This document shows positions 50,306 to 61,397 of a DNA stretch of 64,000 nt, piece after piece. Both the position numbers and the translations under genes were made by a program. Each line of letters opens with the position of its first letter. Within the stretch, counting starts at the first letter, position 1. Location: contig CP141143.1 of the NCBI GenBank assembly GCA_035235625.1, forward strand, positions 37,743,178 to 37,807,177. Direction: 5' to 3'. The stretch is from Saururus chinensis. Taxonomy: Eukaryota; Streptophyta; Magnoliopsida; Piperales; Saururaceae. Under the pieces are notes generated by a model, which was not told the DNA's origin, did no database searches, and saw nothing but the letters and a program-made list of their open reading frames with translations.

Positions 50306-50556
50306 TGTAACGTCTGGGATTGTTCTAAATTCCCGAAGTCGACCACGTGAAAATGAGGATATTAGACCCCTTGAACTTCTTGTGATAATAACATGATCAT
50401 CATTTGGGAGTAGTGGCTGTAACTTATATGGATGGAAAGTAGACAGAAAGAGCTTCGAAATGCCACCAAGAACGTGCGAATCGGAGTTTGGATGAGGGAG
50501 ATACGACCGTTTGAAGTTGAGCATATTGCACATGGCCCATTTACCCGAATTGGATG

Positions 50557-50715
50557 TCCTAAATGTACTACGAGTCGGGAGTCCTAAACATACTACGAGT
50601 TGGGAATCCTAAACATAAGAGTTGGGAGTCCTAAACATACTAGGAGTTGAGAGTCCTAAATGAACTAAAAATTGGAAGTCCTAAATGAACTAGGAAGTCC
50701 TAAAAGAACTAGGAA
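50557..50715 (+). repeat. Tandem array, ~25-bp unit, about seven copies
   Basis: Unit pattern cctaaacatactaggagttgggagt; copies at 50557-50715 vary by substitution and some are shortened to ~19-22 bases. It is in the promoter-side part of the solo LTR, upstream of its TATA box. Confidence 0.85.
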
Positions 50716-51569
50716 TTGAAAGAGGGAGAGAGTCCTAGTAGGACAAGGACTCCAAGAAAGAAGATGATCTTTTCTTAGACGAGATAGCATTTGAGAAAAG
50801 GACTTCTAGCCTAAGTAGGAGTTCGAGGAGTGCTGGGAGTAGTAGAAAAACTTGAAGGAGGGATCAGCTATACATCTAGTTGGGTTAGGACTCTTTTGGG
50901 ATAGTTTTGAGCATGTATGTGGGCTGGTTTCTTATTTGTAATGGGGCAGGGATTGGGATTCCAAAATTGTAACTAAGGTTGGGTGAGTCCTGGTGGTACT
51001 AGGCTTCCCGACCAATCTTCTATATAAAAGGGGAGTCATGGCTGGTTGAGAGGAGGTGGTACAAGCATTCAAAACTCAGAAATTTGCAAGGGTCGGATTG
51101 GGACTTTGGCCACAATTCTGGAGGACTGTTGGGCAGCAAATACTTCATTGATGACTTGGAGGAGCTGCTGGGAGTGCACTCAACCAAGGGAAGAACTATC
51201 TTCAACAATTCAGCGAGGCTTGATGTAGTTTTTAGCCAGGGGCGGACTGGTTTGCAAGATAGTTGAGACAGTCTTTGGTTTTGGCATTGTTCAGCATCCC
51301 TCTTCTCCCAACCCTTCCCTCCTCTTCCTTATCTCAGCAAGGACCTCCATAAGCAACAACTTTAGAGGGCACAAAGGAGCCATCTTTGGATTGAATTTAA
51401 GGCCAAGAAGCGTAGGAACAAAGGTTAGGTGCTTTCGGGACGAATTGGTAGAGGTAGGGGCATTTTTTTTCACTCCTAGCCATTAGGTTTGATTATTGTT
51501 CCCAGCCTAGGTCGACCCCTCATAGGTTGAGTCTGATCTCCATCTTTTGCCTTATTCCGTGCTTAATCT

Positions 51570-51780
51570 ATGCTGAGTTTTTCCCATGATATATACTCTA
51601 ATTTGTGCCTAGGTTATGTTAATTTTTATACCACTTATATACTCTGATTTACTCAAGCTCTATACTGAGTGTATGCCACTTATGTACCCTGATATGCACA
51701 TGATCTATGTTGAGTTTACTCACAAACATGTACCCTGATTTGCACTTAATTCATGGTTGTTCCATGCTAAAATTAGTATG
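51570..51780 (+). repeat. Degenerate ~58-bp tandem repeat
   Basis: Blocks with ata.(c/t)ctgattt, then a ctatgctgagt-like segment and a ccacttatgta-like segment recur about three to four times just before the 46-bp array. Borders are blurred by divergence. Confidence 0.6.
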
Positions 51781-51794
51781 GTTATCTCAGCCTA

Positions 51795-52346
51795 GTTTAG
51801 GCCATACTTTTGCCTATTTAATCCCTTGTTTGTGGCCTTAGTTTAGGCCATACTTTTGCCCATTTAATCCCTAGTTTGTAGCCTCAGTTTAGGCCATACT
51901 TTTGCCTATTTAATCTCTGGTTTTTTGCCTTAGTTTAGGTCATACTTTTGCCTATTTAATCTCTAGTTTTTTGCCTTAGTTTAGGCCATACTTTTGCCTA
52001 TTTAATCCCTGGTTTATTGCCTTAGTTTGAGCTATACTTTTGCCTATTTAATCCCTAATTTGCGGCCTTAGTTTAGACCATACTTTTGCCTATTTAATGT
52101 CAGGTTTATGGCCTTTGTTTAGGCTATACTTTTTCCTATTTACTCTCTAGTTTGTGGCATTAGTTTAGGCCATACTTTTGCCTATTTAATCCCTAATTTG
52201 TGGCCTTACTTTAGGCCATACTTTTGCCTATTTAATCCTTGGTGTGTGGCCTTAGTTTAGGCCATATTTTTTCCTATTTAATCTCTAGTGTGTGGCCTTA
52301 GTTTAGGCTATACTGTTTTCTATTTAATCCCTGTATTTAAGAAAAA
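51795..52346 (+). repeat. 46-bp minisatellite, twelve copies
   Basis: The unit starts gtttaggccatacttttgcc and continues tatttaatccctagtttgtg gcctta. Starts are at 51795, 51841, 51887, 51933, 51979, 52025, 52071, 52117, 52163, 52209, 52255 and 52301, always exactly 46 apart. Copies differ only by substitutions. It ends close to the 3' terminus of the solo LTR. Confidence 0.97.
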
Positions 52347-52411
52347 AAAAATTTCTCATGACTACCATTCATGCTATTTTGAAAAGGCTTTTAAAAATCC
52401 GGGTCATGACA

Positions 52412-53700
52412 CCTTGTGCCTAGGCAAGCATAGGAGTTCGTGTTAAAAGGTATAAAGTTGAGATAAATTCTTTTATGACTTGCTTGGTTCTGTGGCCTTT
52501 ATAGTTCAAGTTATTAGGCCTAATGGGTACTTTAACACCTAATGCGTAGAGCCAACTGGATTAGGGACACTGGCCTAATGCTTATTACATGAACTATTTA
52601 GAAAGTTTAATAAAACTAAGTCGCATGAGTCATATTTTAAGGTATATTATGTTCTTATTCCCTGAATTTAATTGAATTGAAGGTCATTACTCAAGGTTTT
52701 ATTATGAGATATTATGGATGAAAGATTGTCATTGTTATATTTTTGAGTTAGTGAACTTTAATGAGCTTAGTTAATGGGTCACCTGAGATATGCTTGTTGA
52801 TAAAAAATAAAATTATATGACTATAGGTTTCTACACTTCATGTTTTTGAAATGTATGTTTCTAGTTGCACAATTATTTCCAAGATGACATTATAGAATGG
52901 TTGTTTCCTTATTTGAAAATGATTGGATCAAAATTATTTACTTGTGCCAAGTATTCGTGGTGGGTTCTTTTTTAAAATACTTATGTGTTTTTAAGAGAAG
53001 TTGTTTTTATTTTTTTCTTGTTGTTTTTAGTTTAGATGTTTATGGGTATCATTGTTGTAAACCCTCACGAGACACAACTTGTCCAACTAGGGACACCAAG
53101 GGGTTTAAAGACTTGTTGCATACGATAAATGCAACTGTGATTCCCAACAAAAGTGCCATTTATTTATTTTCCTAGATTAGTTTGTTTTGTTTTGCTCAAG
53201 GACTAGCAAAATATAGGTTTGGGGGTATTTGATAAGTGTGAAATATATCCAATTTATATGCCTTTTTATCCTATTTACTAGTATAGTATTAGGTTAATTT
53301 AGGCTTAATTGTGGTTTATTTGTGTTAAGATAGATATTAATATGTTAGTTTAATTATTAATTAATTTAGGTACTATTAGTAGTTTAGGTATGTATTTAAA
53401 TCAAGTTGGGGTTTTATGTATGTCCTACATGTCTAAAATGTATTTTTTTTATGTTCCATAGGTAAGATGCTCTTATTGAGGCCCTTGGATAATGTGCAAA
53501 ATATTTTTAAATACTCTTGACACGCTTTAAAATGATTTGGATAATTTTTTAGAGGTACAAAGAAGTTAAAAATTAATATGAACATGAAAAAAGAGTTTAG
53601 TGAACGTAGCAGAAAACTAGAGAAGAATATGGACTGTCCAATGAATAGATTTTGCTTACTAAACAGAAACTCGATACGAAACTAAATATATTTGTCCAGA
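52412..53700 (+). mobile_element. Gypsy (Athila/Tat-like) 3' interior, PPT and LTR start
   Basis: The interior ends with ttttgctcaaggactagcaa and a polypurine tract (ggtttgggggtat, 53216-53228), the usual 3' signature of Athila/Tat elements. The 3' LTR begins tgataagtgtgaaatatatc at 53230. Its first ~300 bases align to the Gypsy LTR at 12852. The LTR is cut off or unrecognisable after about 53.7 kb. Incomplete fossil. Confidence 0.7.
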
Positions 53701-54809
53701 TTGTTCATTCATATTTTGCCTTATATTAGTTAAGTTTATTGGTATGGGGTTGTCAATTTTTAATCCTTCTTTTGTCAATTTAATTCTCTTTTATCAATTT
53801 TAGAAGAACCCACCAATGTTGTAACTCGCATCTTTTTTAATCTTCAATCTCGCATGATCACTTATCTTATTTAATTGAGAAAGTTTTTTGTACAGGAAAA
53901 GTTTTCTTTTTTTGACACACTTTGGCTAGAATTTGTGTACATTTTTTCCTAGAAAGATAAAAAATTAAATATGCTAGAGCCATTTTTTTTTAGTTATGAT
54001 ATTTTTTTCTCAAATTATTTTTATAGGGCTTGACTTTTTCTAAATCATCTCAACTTTAATTACATTTTTTTCTTTCCATATTAATCATTTTTTTGTTAAT
54101 GTCAAGAAGATAGAAGATTCACACTAGCCTAAGCCAACCTAAGTAGTTTGCCCTTCCCCATCATTTTTATTAGGATAATTCCATTGACTATATGATATTA
54201 AAGTAAATAAAACTTATAATATATGAAACATATTACATGAAATTTTCTTTCTTTTAAATATAAATAGAAATTTGGCTTTAGTTTCTCTAATTTTTTACTA
54301 AGACTCCACTAGAATCCAAATACCTATACCAACTTATTTCTAAGAGTTCTCTCTTGATCTTCATTCATAAAATTTACTTGATTCTAAACATAATGTGTGT
54401 ATATTTTAAAAATAAAAGAATTACAACATCAAGCAAAAGTAAATCAAACTGGTCTTTACTCACCTTGGTGTGTCATTCTCTTCATTAAGGTATTTTAACA
54501 ACAAATGATGCTATTTTTCATCTTAAAAGAAAATTAATTACTTTAAGTCTCAAGAGCTGAACATATAAAAAACAAAACCAAATCAAATTGCAAAACAAGC
54601 ACAACGCTACACTAATATTTTTGTACTTTTTTATCATATACTCATTTTTCTTTTCTTTTCTCATTCAAAACCTATAAATAAAAGACATAAAAAAAGCGAA
54701 AATGAGATAAAAACTGAAATATTTGTTGTCCAAATGATTGAAAGAATTAAATCAAGGACAATCAAAACTATCTCTATATTTAGAGATGACAAGTTCCTCA
54801 CTTACTACT
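53701..54809. other. Unassigned AT-rich DNA
   Basis: No recognisable gene. The last ~150 bases, read on the minus strand, resemble the family-1 leader that follows a 5' LTR (agtagtaagtgagga), so part is probably interior of a reverse Copia element. Confidence 0.4.
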
Positions 54810-55819
54810 TGAGAGTTTTATACCTATCTAGATGGCGATAGCGAATCACTAGTTTTCTCTTCAAATAAGTACTTCGTAGAAGTAAGAATCAAGACTTTTA
54901 TCCTCTATGCAAATGAATTTCTACTAAGCAACGAAAATGACAAAACTAAGTCCCTATACATTCATGATTATACTATTAAGCGGTAACCATAAAGCGAATT
55001 CCTTTCATTGACTCTCACCCAAAACCCCTTTTTACTTGGATCTCAACCAAATTCCTTTCATTGATGGCCTTCAATTCTTCTCCTCAAGCCTTGAAAATTC
55101 TCAATCTACTTGCTTTGTCTTTGTCCTCTTTTGGACTCCACAACAAGCTCTTCTTTTTCTTTAACTATTCTCTAAATTGTGTGTCTCAAGAAAACACCAT
55201 TAGCCTAAGCATGAAGCTCAAATATGATCTCCTCTTGGAAAAGTATGGACAAAGATCTCTCCTAGTTTCTTTATGAACTTTTAGGTTTTCCTCTCTTCAA
55301 TTAGGAATGCATTCTCTTCCAAAAATGCTTAAACAAGGCAAGTAATACAGACAACTATCATCCATTTAACACAACGATAGATCATTTGCCTTTTCAATTA
55401 GGGTACAACACTGCAATCAATTGATCTCACGATAAGGTGATTGATCGATAAACTCTTTGTTAAATTTAACATAGGCTATGTATTGATCAATTAGTTCAGT
55501 GTAAATTGTAGTGATTGATAGGTGGTATAGTAAAATACCTATTTTACCTTAATTCAATTTGAAACTCTCAATTTCACTTATTCACTCATTCTAAGCTAAT
55601 CTAAGTGAATTGTCTATGTGAATTTGTGCAAATTAACCTCTTACTTTTAACAGTTTGCTTGGTCTTCAACCTCAATCAATAAGAACATGTCTACTCATAT
55701 TTTTCAAGTCAAATCAATTCCAATTCGGACTGACCACTACTAATTCTTGTCAGATTCTGACATTATTTTGATCATCGAAATTAGCCAGTTACAATACATA
55801 AGTCTCACATGTTCTTTCA
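54810..55819 (-). mobile_element. Copia family-1 LTR, reverse
   Basis: On the minus strand it runs from tgaaagaacatgtgagact to taaaactctca (1010 bp, shorter than other copies). No matching target duplication. It is followed on the right by a forward piece of the same family, so the two make an inverted pair. Confidence 0.7.
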
Positions 55820-55849
55820 AAATTAAAAAATCAAAAGAATTTTTTTATT

Positions 55850-56304
55850 GAAGAGCTAGAGGAAGACAAAGAGAGAACATGAAGAAAAAATCTTCAAGGC
55901 TTTGAGGGAAACTTGAAGGTTAGCAACACAAAGAAATATATTAGAACTAAGAATTTAGTTTCATTTATATCAGAGTCTCTAGAGGTTTGTGGTTGTTCTT
56001 AGAGTCTTGTAAAAATGTCTTGCTGCTAGCAGTGCATTCATTTGGCCTAGAGAAAGGCTATTGTGGGTTTTCACCTTATTTTGGTTTTTCACGTTAAAAT
56101 CCTTATGTGATCTTGCATGTTTGTGACTTGATTATCTGGTAGATTAATCGTGAATCATATTTAATGATTAAGTTTTTTTTATATCACATAAATAAATTAT
56201 TGCACAAAATACACCGTAAATCGTAGTCTTTATCTTTATTAGATAATTGGAATAAGGGCAATGTGATGATCCTCTAAGTTGATTAGACAGATATTAAAGT
56301 CTCA
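55850..56304 (+). mobile_element. Copia family-1 LTR, 3' part only
   Basis: It carries the last third of the LTR: gaagagctagaggaagac, then gtgggttttcacctta, then gatattaaagtctca at the end. The 5' part is missing where the reverse LTR adjoins. Confidence 0.65.
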
Positions 56305-57060
56305 GGGTCCTATAGGAGCAAGAGTTGCCTATCGTGTACATTCTTGATGGTATATGTATGAAGATCATTAAGAAGATGTTTGACTCAAGAACAACGTGCA
56401 TGGATTGGGAGACATACCTGATTCTATAAATTGGTGACGAGTTGAATGGTCAAACAAAAATCTATAGTGCTCCCCTGTCCTCAATGCAAAATGGGGGCAT
56501 CAAGGAAATAGTCAATTCGACTCATGCCATGGCAAACCTAAATACCCGAACCTAAAGTTCTCTAAGACATATTTTCTAATCAAAATTTAAAGAGTCTTCT
56601 TCTTATTGCCTTGAGTAACCTTCTTTGGTATGAAGTTTGGTGTGTGCTTCTAATCCATGTGCTTTTGTCTTGGGGTTTCTTATGATTTGAATTAATTTCT
56701 TTCATCTACTTAGGTAAATTGTTCAAGTATGAAACCTCATAACTTTCCTTAGTTTTGGATTTGTTCATAACACATTGACTAAGGCAATTAATGTTGTGCT
56801 TCATAGCTTGAATTTGTCTAATTAAGAATGATTTATGTTTGTACTCTTGTGATGTCTCTTCATACCTTTAGACTTAGAACTTTGATTCCATAGTGGATTC
56901 TTAAGTTTTGATACATTGTTAACTTTTGATACAACCTTCCTAGTTTGCATCGATTCTTTAGCTTTAATAAACTTAGTGACACACTCGGAACTAGTAGAAT
57001 TAGCTTCATTAAACCCTAGTCCTCTTTTATCACTACAATACTATCCTATTTAAAGAATTT
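56305..57060 (-). mobile_element. Unassigned DNA and reverse Copia gag fossil
   Basis: 56305-56565 is not recognised (low-copy-looking, slightly GC-richer). From about 56570 to 57060 the minus strand matches the gag C-terminal part of the element at 16935-22699 (GLGF motif, then STSS and a Lys/Asn/Ser-rich stretch). Broken fragment without neighbouring pol. Confidence 0.6.
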
Positions 57061-57709
57061 GTCCAATTTTTTTTACCCTAAGGTCAATTTTTCTTGAGAA
57101 GTTTCTAAATAACTCCCTCAATCTTAAATTTTCTTGTGGAATTGGTGAGAGAGTGGGTAGCGATGAAGGTCAATGACAACCTTGCTCTCCTAGGCATTTT
57201 TGCTTAGTCTCCAAAGACACAAAACATCGAAAAACTTTATTTTTAAATCAAATTCAGAACAAACATTTCAGATTAAGCTAGACTTAAAATCGAAATTCAT
57301 TTCAATACACTAGCAAAATGAGCCTTAAAGCTATCCACTAACACCTCATGTCCCATATCATTCGTGTTTGATGGTTTCTTCTTAGTAAGTCCACAGGCTG
57401 TTGATATAAATTTACTAAATTTTAAATTAGTTTCCAAAATACAGTGGATTTGAAATTAAATTTCATATTAAATCTACTAGCAGACTTAACCTTAGAGAAA
57501 TCCACAAATGCCTCATGTCTCATACCAAGGGTGTTTTGTGGTTTCTCTTCGGTAATTCTACTTTTTTCAAAAACATATTTTCTCAAAAACAACTTTAGAA
57601 AATCATCTTTGCAGCATATTCAAAACAAAATTTTCATATTATTTTTTCTTCAAAATTTTATTAAATCAATATCTTTAATAAAATGTTGCACTCTCACATA
57701 TAGATAAAA
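57061..57709 (-). mobile_element. Reverse LTR-element 5' interior with duplicated segment
   Basis: Read on the minus strand, this follows the PBS at 57710-57721. Two related ~150-base segments (about 57290-57400 and 57440-57560) share cctcatgtc.cata and a gtgtttg.tggtttc block, so the region is internally duplicated. No domain is identified with confidence. Confidence 0.45.
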
Positions 57710-58090
57710 GCTCTGATACCATTTGTAATGACCCGACCTGACCAAGGGTCTAGAAATCTCAAATTAAATTTTGTTTCCTTAAACAAAGAAACATCATCTA
57801 TGTACGAGAGTTGTAACATTCCTCTACATACTACGGAACTTCAAAGCTTCCCCGAACTCATATTTGTGCCTTCTTGGTGCTGTTGAGCTTGTATTAACGA
57901 GCCCTACAATTCTAGACCTACCATAGTAGATTATCTTTCTCTTTTCAAGTGGGTTCAACCTATAAGATAAGCTTCTTGAGGTCATAACTTTTGACCCTAA
58001 AGTCCAATTTGCGTGGTTCAAGGCTCATTAAACTTGTTTTTCATAGCTCTATCACATTCTTAAGAAATCTCATAGAACCTCTAAATAATT
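57710..58090 (-). mobile_element. Reverse LTR end with tRNA-iMet primer-binding site
   Basis: The minus strand reads gggtcattaca (LTR 3' end at 57724), two bases, then tggtatcagagc (57721-57710), the standard plant PBS complementary to initiator tRNA-Met. The LTR continues to about 58090; its outer end is not found. It is the same LTR family as 803-1539. Fossil of a 5' LTR and leader in reverse orientation. Confidence 0.75.
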
Positions 58091-58932
58091 TAAAATTATT
58101 AAAAACTCAAAAATTAGATATATTAGAGACATAAAATCATACTAAATTCACACTCATTACATATGATGATGTTAATGATGCAAAGGCACCTATAGGATAC
58201 ATTTGATTTTTTTTGTTTCTTTGTCACTTTATCATGTATTCATGTGGTGGAACTTGAGTTAGCATATTTTATGTTCTATGAGACATTAGGATGTATTCTG
58301 AAACTGATTATATTTAGTGAATATATAATGGACATGTTTTATTTTATTGCTTTTTTTTCATGTCTTAAGGTGATGATTATGAATTGATTGTGCTTTAATT
58401 GAATTTTTCGTTGATTATTGATTCTCTTTTTGTCTATTTGTGTCAAAAAGGTGGAGAAATGATTAATGAAGATGAAAGTGCTTATTTGGATAATTTTATA
58501 AGTGTGCAGGATAAGTACAAGTTTTTTCACGGCATTTCCAAATCAATTCCAAAATTGTCTTAGTTAAGTCTTAGTGTTGTCAAGTCATATGTACAAGTGA
58601 AAGTTCATGCACTATGTCAAGAGTTGTAATAATTATTTAATTTTCAATCTTATAGTGTTTTGTCATGAAATAGCCAAAGGGGGCCATTAAAAGAACATAT
58701 GAGGCATATGTATTGTTATTGGCTAATGTCGATGATCAAAATAATGTTGAAATTTTATGTATGCTTTTAGTTTTAGGAATTTGACTAGATTTAGTTGTGG
58801 TCAAGTCAAATTTGGAATTGATTGACTTGAAAAATAGAGGTAGATGTATTCTTATTTATGAAGGTTAAAGACTAAGTAGAGTGTTGAAGGCAAGAGGTTA
58901 ATTTACACACATTCACATACGCAATTCATTTA

Positions 58933-60332
58933 CGGGGCGTTAGTTATTATGTATTTTATATTACAATTCGTCAATTTCAAAATATAGTGTTAGTTATTTG
59001 GGATTTGGAGCGCGTATTTCAAAATGAGGTGTTAGTCATTCAAGATTTCACATATGCATTTCAAATCACCCCGTTAGTCAATGCAATAGCGATTTTTAAA
59101 CTCGTACATTTTAAACCCCAGCTTATAATGTCAAATAGCCTTCACTCGTGCATTTCCAATTCCAACCCCAACTCATGTGATTTGAAAATACACGCAACGG
59201 GCCATGGGTCTCACCTCCGTGTGACATTCTGTACAATCCCCTTCTCTCACTCGCAAGAGTTCCCCTCTTTCATCTCACCTCCTATCTAGGCGACCCACAT
59301 CATAGTGCATAGCTTTGTCCTCCCTCTTCCTCCGTCACAACCATTTCTCTAGCTGAGCAGCATCTCCTTCAAGCACCTTCTCAACTGAGGCTGCACCTCT
59401 CCCTCCCCACCATTAGAGGAATCGACAAAGATGAAGATGATGACGGCAACAGCCGGAATCTCTCCTTGTTGGTTTGAATCGGAGTTCATTGCGTATCTAA
59501 AACCCTGGCAATGGCGGTTTCGGTTCATGTTGGAATATGAGGGAGGAGGCCATTGGAGCAGTTCTATTGATCACAATCTTCGTGTCCAGAGAGTGGTTTA
59601 TCTCTAAGTCGGTTGCTGCACCGAAGCTTGACGATTTTCGGTTCCTGAAACCTCGAATCTAGACTTATGTGTGGGCTGGGGGAGAAATTAGGGGTTGTGG
59701 AGTTTTAATTGTGGAGATGCACGAGTTTGGGGAAATGGACTTTGGGAAAGGGAACTTGGAGCAGGTGCGGAGGGGATTCCGGTCGGTGTTTTTCATGTTG
59801 GCCATGGTGGCATCGCTACTGCTCGTGTCTGTGCTGGTGTTGTGGTGGTTTTTGGGTTCGTTTCGAGCTTTGTGTGCGTAAGGTGTTGCATTCAGAAAAC
59901 ATTTGAGGAGATACAACTTTAGGAGCTCTCTTGCAAATGTTCTTGTTCTTTTGTCTCCTCCATTAAACTGCAAATTTCATGGAAAGCAACAACAGATAAC
60001 ACAAAAGATTTTTTATACACAATATATAAAAAATAAATAAATAATATACAGAAACCCAATAATGATGTTTGAAGCCAATAACAAGGATGAAGAAGAGGAA
60101 GACACACATAATGTTCCAGATGATGTACAAGAAGTTTATGATTTAGAGAATGATTTGGAGACTCATGTTAAATGGGTAGCCGCAAATACATTATATCTAT
60201 CGTGCATTCTAAAAACTCATGATTCTAGCATGTAATCTGAAATCAAGTGACTGAATACATGATTTTGGTCTGCATTTTGAAATCAAGCATTTGAAATGTA
60301 TGAATCTAAAATACAAAATGACTAATGCCCTT
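58933..60332. mobile_element. Harbinger-like non-autonomous element in an LTR
   Basis: The left end cggggcgttagttattatgt and the reverse complement of the right end, aagggcattagtcattttgt, match at 15 of 20 positions; both then continue with attttag/atttta. It is flanked by tta (58930-58932 and 60333-60335), the PIF/Harbinger target. Subterminal copies of gttagtcatt occur inside both ends. No transposase is present. The GC-richer middle (59270-59950) seems to be captured host sequence. An Asp/Glu-rich frame at 60064-60230 (EEEEDTHNVPDDVQEVYDL) is not recognised. Confidence 0.7.
59430..59940 (+). pseudogene. Captured fragment of a host membrane-protein gene
   Basis: The fragment starts like a 5' UTR and exon 1. 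From Met at 59717, MHEFGEMDFGKGNLEQVRRG precedes a strong hydrophobic segment (VFFMLAMVASLLLVSVLVL, 59786-59842). In the next frame comes VSSFVCVRC, and back in the first frame HLRRYNFRSSL (59900-59930). From memory, this series (hydrophobic segment, then SSFxCVRC, then LRRYxFxSSL) resembles the N-terminus of a conserved, poorly characterised plant membrane protein related to alpha/beta-hydrolases. At least two frameshifts, so it is not functional as protein. An upstream frame 59430-59640 (MKMMTATAGISPCWFESEF) is unassigned. Confidence 0.5.
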
Positions 60333-61397
60333 TTAGATTAGCTTAAAACGAGTGAATTAAGTGAAATTGGCAGTTTCAAACTAAATTAGGGTAAAACTAG
60401 ATTAGCTTAAAATGATTGCTTCAATTTATACTAGACCAATCGATCGCTTGGCACTTGAATCTGCCTGTGTAAAATTTAACTGAGAGTTTATCTTTCAATT
60501 GTCATATTAAGGAATCAATCTATTTCAATGTCATACCCTAATTGAAATAGTGAATAATCAATCAATGTGTAAAAAAACTATTGTTGATTGTGTTATTTGC
60601 CTAGTTTAAACATTCCAAATGAGAATCTATTCCTAATTAGAGTCAAATACTTAACCCAACTTAATGGGCTAATTAAAGGCTAGGTAACCATGAAATTGAA
60701 GAGTGGAAAACCTAGAAATTCATAGAGAAGATAAGAGAGATGTTTGTCCTTAGCTTTCCAAGATGAGATCATCTTTGAGCTTTATGCTTATACTAATGGT
60801 GATTCATTGAGGCACACTACTAAGAGAAGAGTCTTACACATGCCAAATAAAAGAGGAGGTGCAGCAATCTTCATATGAGAGTTGAAGTGGACTCAAGGCT
60901 AAAGTCAAATAACAAGATGAGCTTTTTGTGAAGAATAGAAGAGGATAAAAACAAAGCAAGTAGACTGAAAAAGTTTCGAGCCTCGAGGAGAAGACTTGAA
61001 GGCTAGCAATGAAAAGAATTTATTGGGGATTAAGTAAAAAGGGGTTTTTCGGTTATAGTTACAATAAAGGTTGGTGGTTTGCTTATGTCTATGTAGTATC
61101 TTGCTATCTAGTGCATTAATTTAGCCAATGAAAGGTTGTCATGGTTTTTTGCCCTAATTTGAGTTTTCCACATAAAAAAATGTTTGAGCTTATATGTTTT
61201 GCACACTTTATGGTTAAATTGCTTTGATAGTATGACCATGAATGTGTCAAGACTTAGTTTTGTCATTTTCATTGCTTAGTAGAAATTCCTGACCGTAGAG
61301 GATAAAACTCTTGATTCTTACTTCTACGAAGTTCTATTTGGAAAATAAATATAGTGATCCGCTATTTCCATCTAGTCAGATATTAAACTCTCATATA

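Larger units (their letters stand above)
50306..52411 (+). mobile_element. 2.1 kb solo LTR with CCTT duplication
   Basis: It runs from tgtaacgtctgggattg to aaatccgggtcatgaca, flush on both sides with cctt (50302-50305 and 52412-52415). A TATA box (tatataaaag) lies at 51021-51030, setting the orientation. The fragment starting at 3079 is the same family in reverse. No PBS, PPT or coding domain lies inside, so it is a solo LTR. It interrupts a Gypsy interior. Three different tandem arrays (25, ~58 and 46 bp) make up much of it. The GC-richer part 51060-51480 has small frames on both strands but no recognisable product. Confidence 0.75.
58200..61393 (+). mobile_element. Copia family-1 3' end: interior tail and 3' LTR
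   Basis: 58200-58680 matches the 3' interior of the element at 16935-22699 (tttgtctatttgtgtcaaaa, then agtgtgcaggataagta), with a polypurine remnant (aaaggggg, 58676-58683). The LTR runs from about 58687 (aagaacatatgaggcat) to 61393 (attaaactctca). Subtracting the Harbinger-like insertion (58933-60332 plus 3 bases) leaves ~1.30 kb, the normal family length, which confirms both the LTR and the insertion. No gag or pol is in continuity on the left. Confidence 0.8.

Noticed and set aside
50126-50533. 135-codon minus frame crossing the solo LTR border
   Set aside because: Spans an insertion junction (50305/50306) and an A-rich tract; an accidental frame.
51795-52346. CRISPR-like regular spacing
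   Set aside because: Units are contiguous tandem repeats with no unique spacers, in plant retrotransposon DNA.
57710-57721. Possible tRNA gene because of the iMet-like string
   Set aside because: Only the 12-base primer-binding site is present; no tRNA fold or other arms.
59665-59973. 102-codon minus frame
   Set aside because: Opposite strand of the captured host fragment, whose + strand has the hydrophobic segment and conserved-looking blocks.
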